From: a virus
DNA length: 35,841 nucleotides
Strand: one strand, 5' to 3'
IMG/VR virus record: IMGVR_UViG_3300025769_000369
Span: 1 to 35,841 of that record
The notes beneath the pieces are model-generated. The model worked only from the letters and a program-made list of their open reading frames with translations, was not told the DNA's origin and ran no database searches. Position numbers and translations under genes: made by a program. Below are positions 34,410-35,841 of this stretch, one piece after another. Within the stretch, counting starts at the first letter, position 1; each line of letters starts with the position of its first letter.

Positions 34410-35841
34410 ATGGCTCTAAGAACATACAACGGTTTTTCAGATACAGAGAACAATTTTGGTACGCCACAAGACAGCGACTACGGCGGTTGGACGCTATCTT
34501 CAGGCTCAGCGACCATAACCTTTTTGCGAGACACACCGTTCTACAACAAATACGTTCCGGGCAGCGCTTTCGCCGCCGCATACACCGGAAACAGTTTACG
34601 GTTTGAGTCGGACACTACGCAAGCTTCGCTTGTTATTGAGTCTCCGTTTGTTACGGCGGTTGAAGCTAGAAGTTATTTGGCTTCTATTGCTGTAGCTTCA
34701 AACGCTTCTACGGAAGCAACTATTGAGTACAAATTTTATAAATCTAGTACAGACGCATCACCAACTACTGGATCCAAATCTTTTACAGCTCCTTTAAGCT
34801 CTGGCACGTTTAGCTATTTATTTTTGTCTGAAGAAAGCGTCACTGAAACAACGCTGCTAAAAATAAAAATTACGTTTACTGGAGCATCTGCAGCCAACTT
34901 AACCTCGGGCAACAGACTAGTTTTATTTGACCCGTTCGTGTGCGAAGACCACTACGAAGGTTACGGCTACGTTTCTTATAAAGTTTACCGAGACCTGCCA
35001 GAGTTTATGCGTTTAGATGACGCAAATATTCAATCACTTAAAGGATCAAACCAAATCCCGTTTCCACTGAAACGATTTGTGGAACTTTTGTGCGTATACC
35101 TTGACCAGATTGCGGACACCGCCGCTAGTTTTCAATACACAAGAGCGACCGAAGGTACCGAAAGTAAATCTAAGCTCACTGACCCCGATACTGTAGACGC
35201 AGCCTATCTGTTTTGGCTAGCATCCATTACAGCCACGACTTTGTTGTCATCTTCTTCTGGGTTTACCCCATGGGCCGCATTGCAAGATTATGACGGCGAT
35301 TCGGACACTAATCCTGGCGAATGGGAAGATTTTGAAACGTTAGCTGATTGGATCGCTCTTCAAAGTTTAGATCCTGATTTCTTTGACACAATTCAAGGTT
35401 TCCGTGACCAGATTCGTACAGGTTTCTCAGGCATCAACGCAGGCCGTGCTGATACGATCGTAAGCTACATTCGTACCCTGCTCGACACAGCAACACCAGA
35501 CGATACTGCTGTTGTTGTAAACAAAAACGCTATGGAAAATCCTTTCCAAATAAGTGTCCTTGTTGACCCTACAGTCGATCCTGACTCAGCAGGCAGTTTC
35601 ATTACTGACGCTGTAAACAGCAGCTTGTCTGCCGGTGCATTTGCAACCAAAGTTTCTGAAGCAACCAACTCAGGTGATGTGTCTTACGACATAACAAGCC
35701 TGCTTTACCCTGCTACGCATTCTAATTCTGCTGCTGGCGGTGTAGACATTTACGGCAAATCTTTTGTTTCGGACGAACGTAACTTTGCTAGACACATTCG
35801 ACTTAACGAAACGTCTTCAAATACTGTTGTTGAGATTGGTG
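34410..35841 (+). CDS. Large tail/baseplate protein, gpI-like, 3' end beyond the window
   Basis: ATG 34410 opens a frame with no stop to the right edge, at least 477 residues. Residues 1-190 are beta-rich and Ser/Thr/Tyr-rich, like a carbohydrate- or fibre-type domain (SYLASIAVASNAST, TLLKIKITFTGASAANL). Residues about 191-330 are helical and more tail-protein-I-like: YRDLPEFMRLDDANIQSLKGSNQIPFPLKRFVELLCVYLDQIADTA. A further alpha/beta part follows (NAMENPFQISVLVDPTVD). The position after the J-like gene fits the third wedge protein, or a long wedge/fibre fusion. Codons here prefer A- and C-ended forms, unlike the T-rich genes before. Shine-Dalgarno is poor (GGGATTTCAGC). Confidence 0.75.
   Translation, partial: MALRTYNGFSDTENNFGTPQDSDYGGWTLSSGSATITFLRDTPFYNKYVPGSAFAAAYTGNSLRFESDTTQASLVIESPFVTAVEARSYLASIAVASNASTEATIEYKFYKSSTDASPTTGSKSFTAPLSSGTFSYLFLSEESVTETTLLKIKITFTGASAANLTSGNRLVLFDPFVCEDHYEGYGYVSYKVYRDLPEFMRLDDANIQSLKGSNQIPFPLKRFVELLCVYLDQIADTAASFQYTRATEGTESKSKLTDPDTVDAAYLFWLASITATTLLSSSSGFTPWAALQDYDGDSDTNPGEWEDFETLADWIALQSLDPDFFDTIQGFRDQIRTGFSGINAGRADTIVSYIRTLLDTATPDDTAVVVNKNAMENPFQISVLVDPTVDPDSAGSFITDAVNSSLSAGAFATKVSEATNSGDVSYDITSLLYPATHSNSAAGGVDIYGKSFVSDERNFARHIRLNETSSNTVVEIG

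Noticed and set aside
34397-34606. 69-residue + frame at the start of the last gene
   Set aside because: It overlaps the long open frame from ATG 34410 entirely in another frame; the long frame runs to the edge with sensible protein composition.

Overview
The window looks like part of a contractile-tailed (myovirus-type) bacteriophage genome. Nearly every gene lies on the + strand, spacing is tight, and the tail order is recognisable: head-tail connectors, sheath, tube, tail assembly chaperones with a frameshift, tape measure, hub, spike/fibre and baseplate wedge. The host is not given by the sequence. Two peptidoglycan hydrolases, two further peptidoglycan-binding proteins and a lipoprotein signal fit a walled bacterium. 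An actinobacterial-type chaperone (FYG..PH...DPTxG ending), near-consensus sigma-70 promoters and possible leaderless mRNAs make an actinobacterium my best guess. Base composition is, by eye, below 50% GC, so a high-GC soil actinomycete is less likely than an aquatic lineage. No integrase, terminase or capsid gene is visible.

Layout. 1-2201: tail of an upstream gene, then head-tail adaptor, virion-morphogenesis/tail-completion protein, and a tail-terminator-like protein with a C-terminal fibronectin III domain. 2244-10910: one 2888-residue protein made of duplicated modules, with a HEXXH site and several ADP-ribosyltransferase-like motif sets. 10919-11339: two small genes. 11479-13540: tail sheath and tube, closed by a terminator. 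13676-14413: M15 peptidase endolysin with its own promoter. 14440-15149: tail assembly chaperone and its -1 extension, with a perfect hairpin over the stop codon. 15213-23866: tape measure, tube-initiator-like protein, gpD-like hub with a peptidoglycan-binding tail, and a spike-fibre fusion ending in an S74-type chaperone. 23944-24960: lipoprotein transglycosylase and a peptidoglycan-binding protein.

25016-31662 is a non-structural block inside the structural genes: two likely winged-helix regulators, a DEDDy exonuclease with a zinc ribbon, a GMP reductase/IMPDH-family enzyme, family A DNA polymerase, a sigma-70 factor, tRNA-Leu(UAA), a conserved phage protein and a small coiled-coil protein. 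31719 to the end returns to structure: a beta-rich structural protein, an unknown protein, gp25-like wedge, baseplate J-like protein, and a large tail protein running off the right edge.

The most striking item is the giant modular protein. Its position among the connector genes and its enzyme-like modules suggest a virion-carried effector delivered at infection, comparable in idea to T4 Alt. That is inference. Other points of interest are the frameshift hairpin, a perfect-hexamer promoter inside a coding region, the tRNA that abuts a start codon, and a sharp change of codon usage inside the tail fibre.
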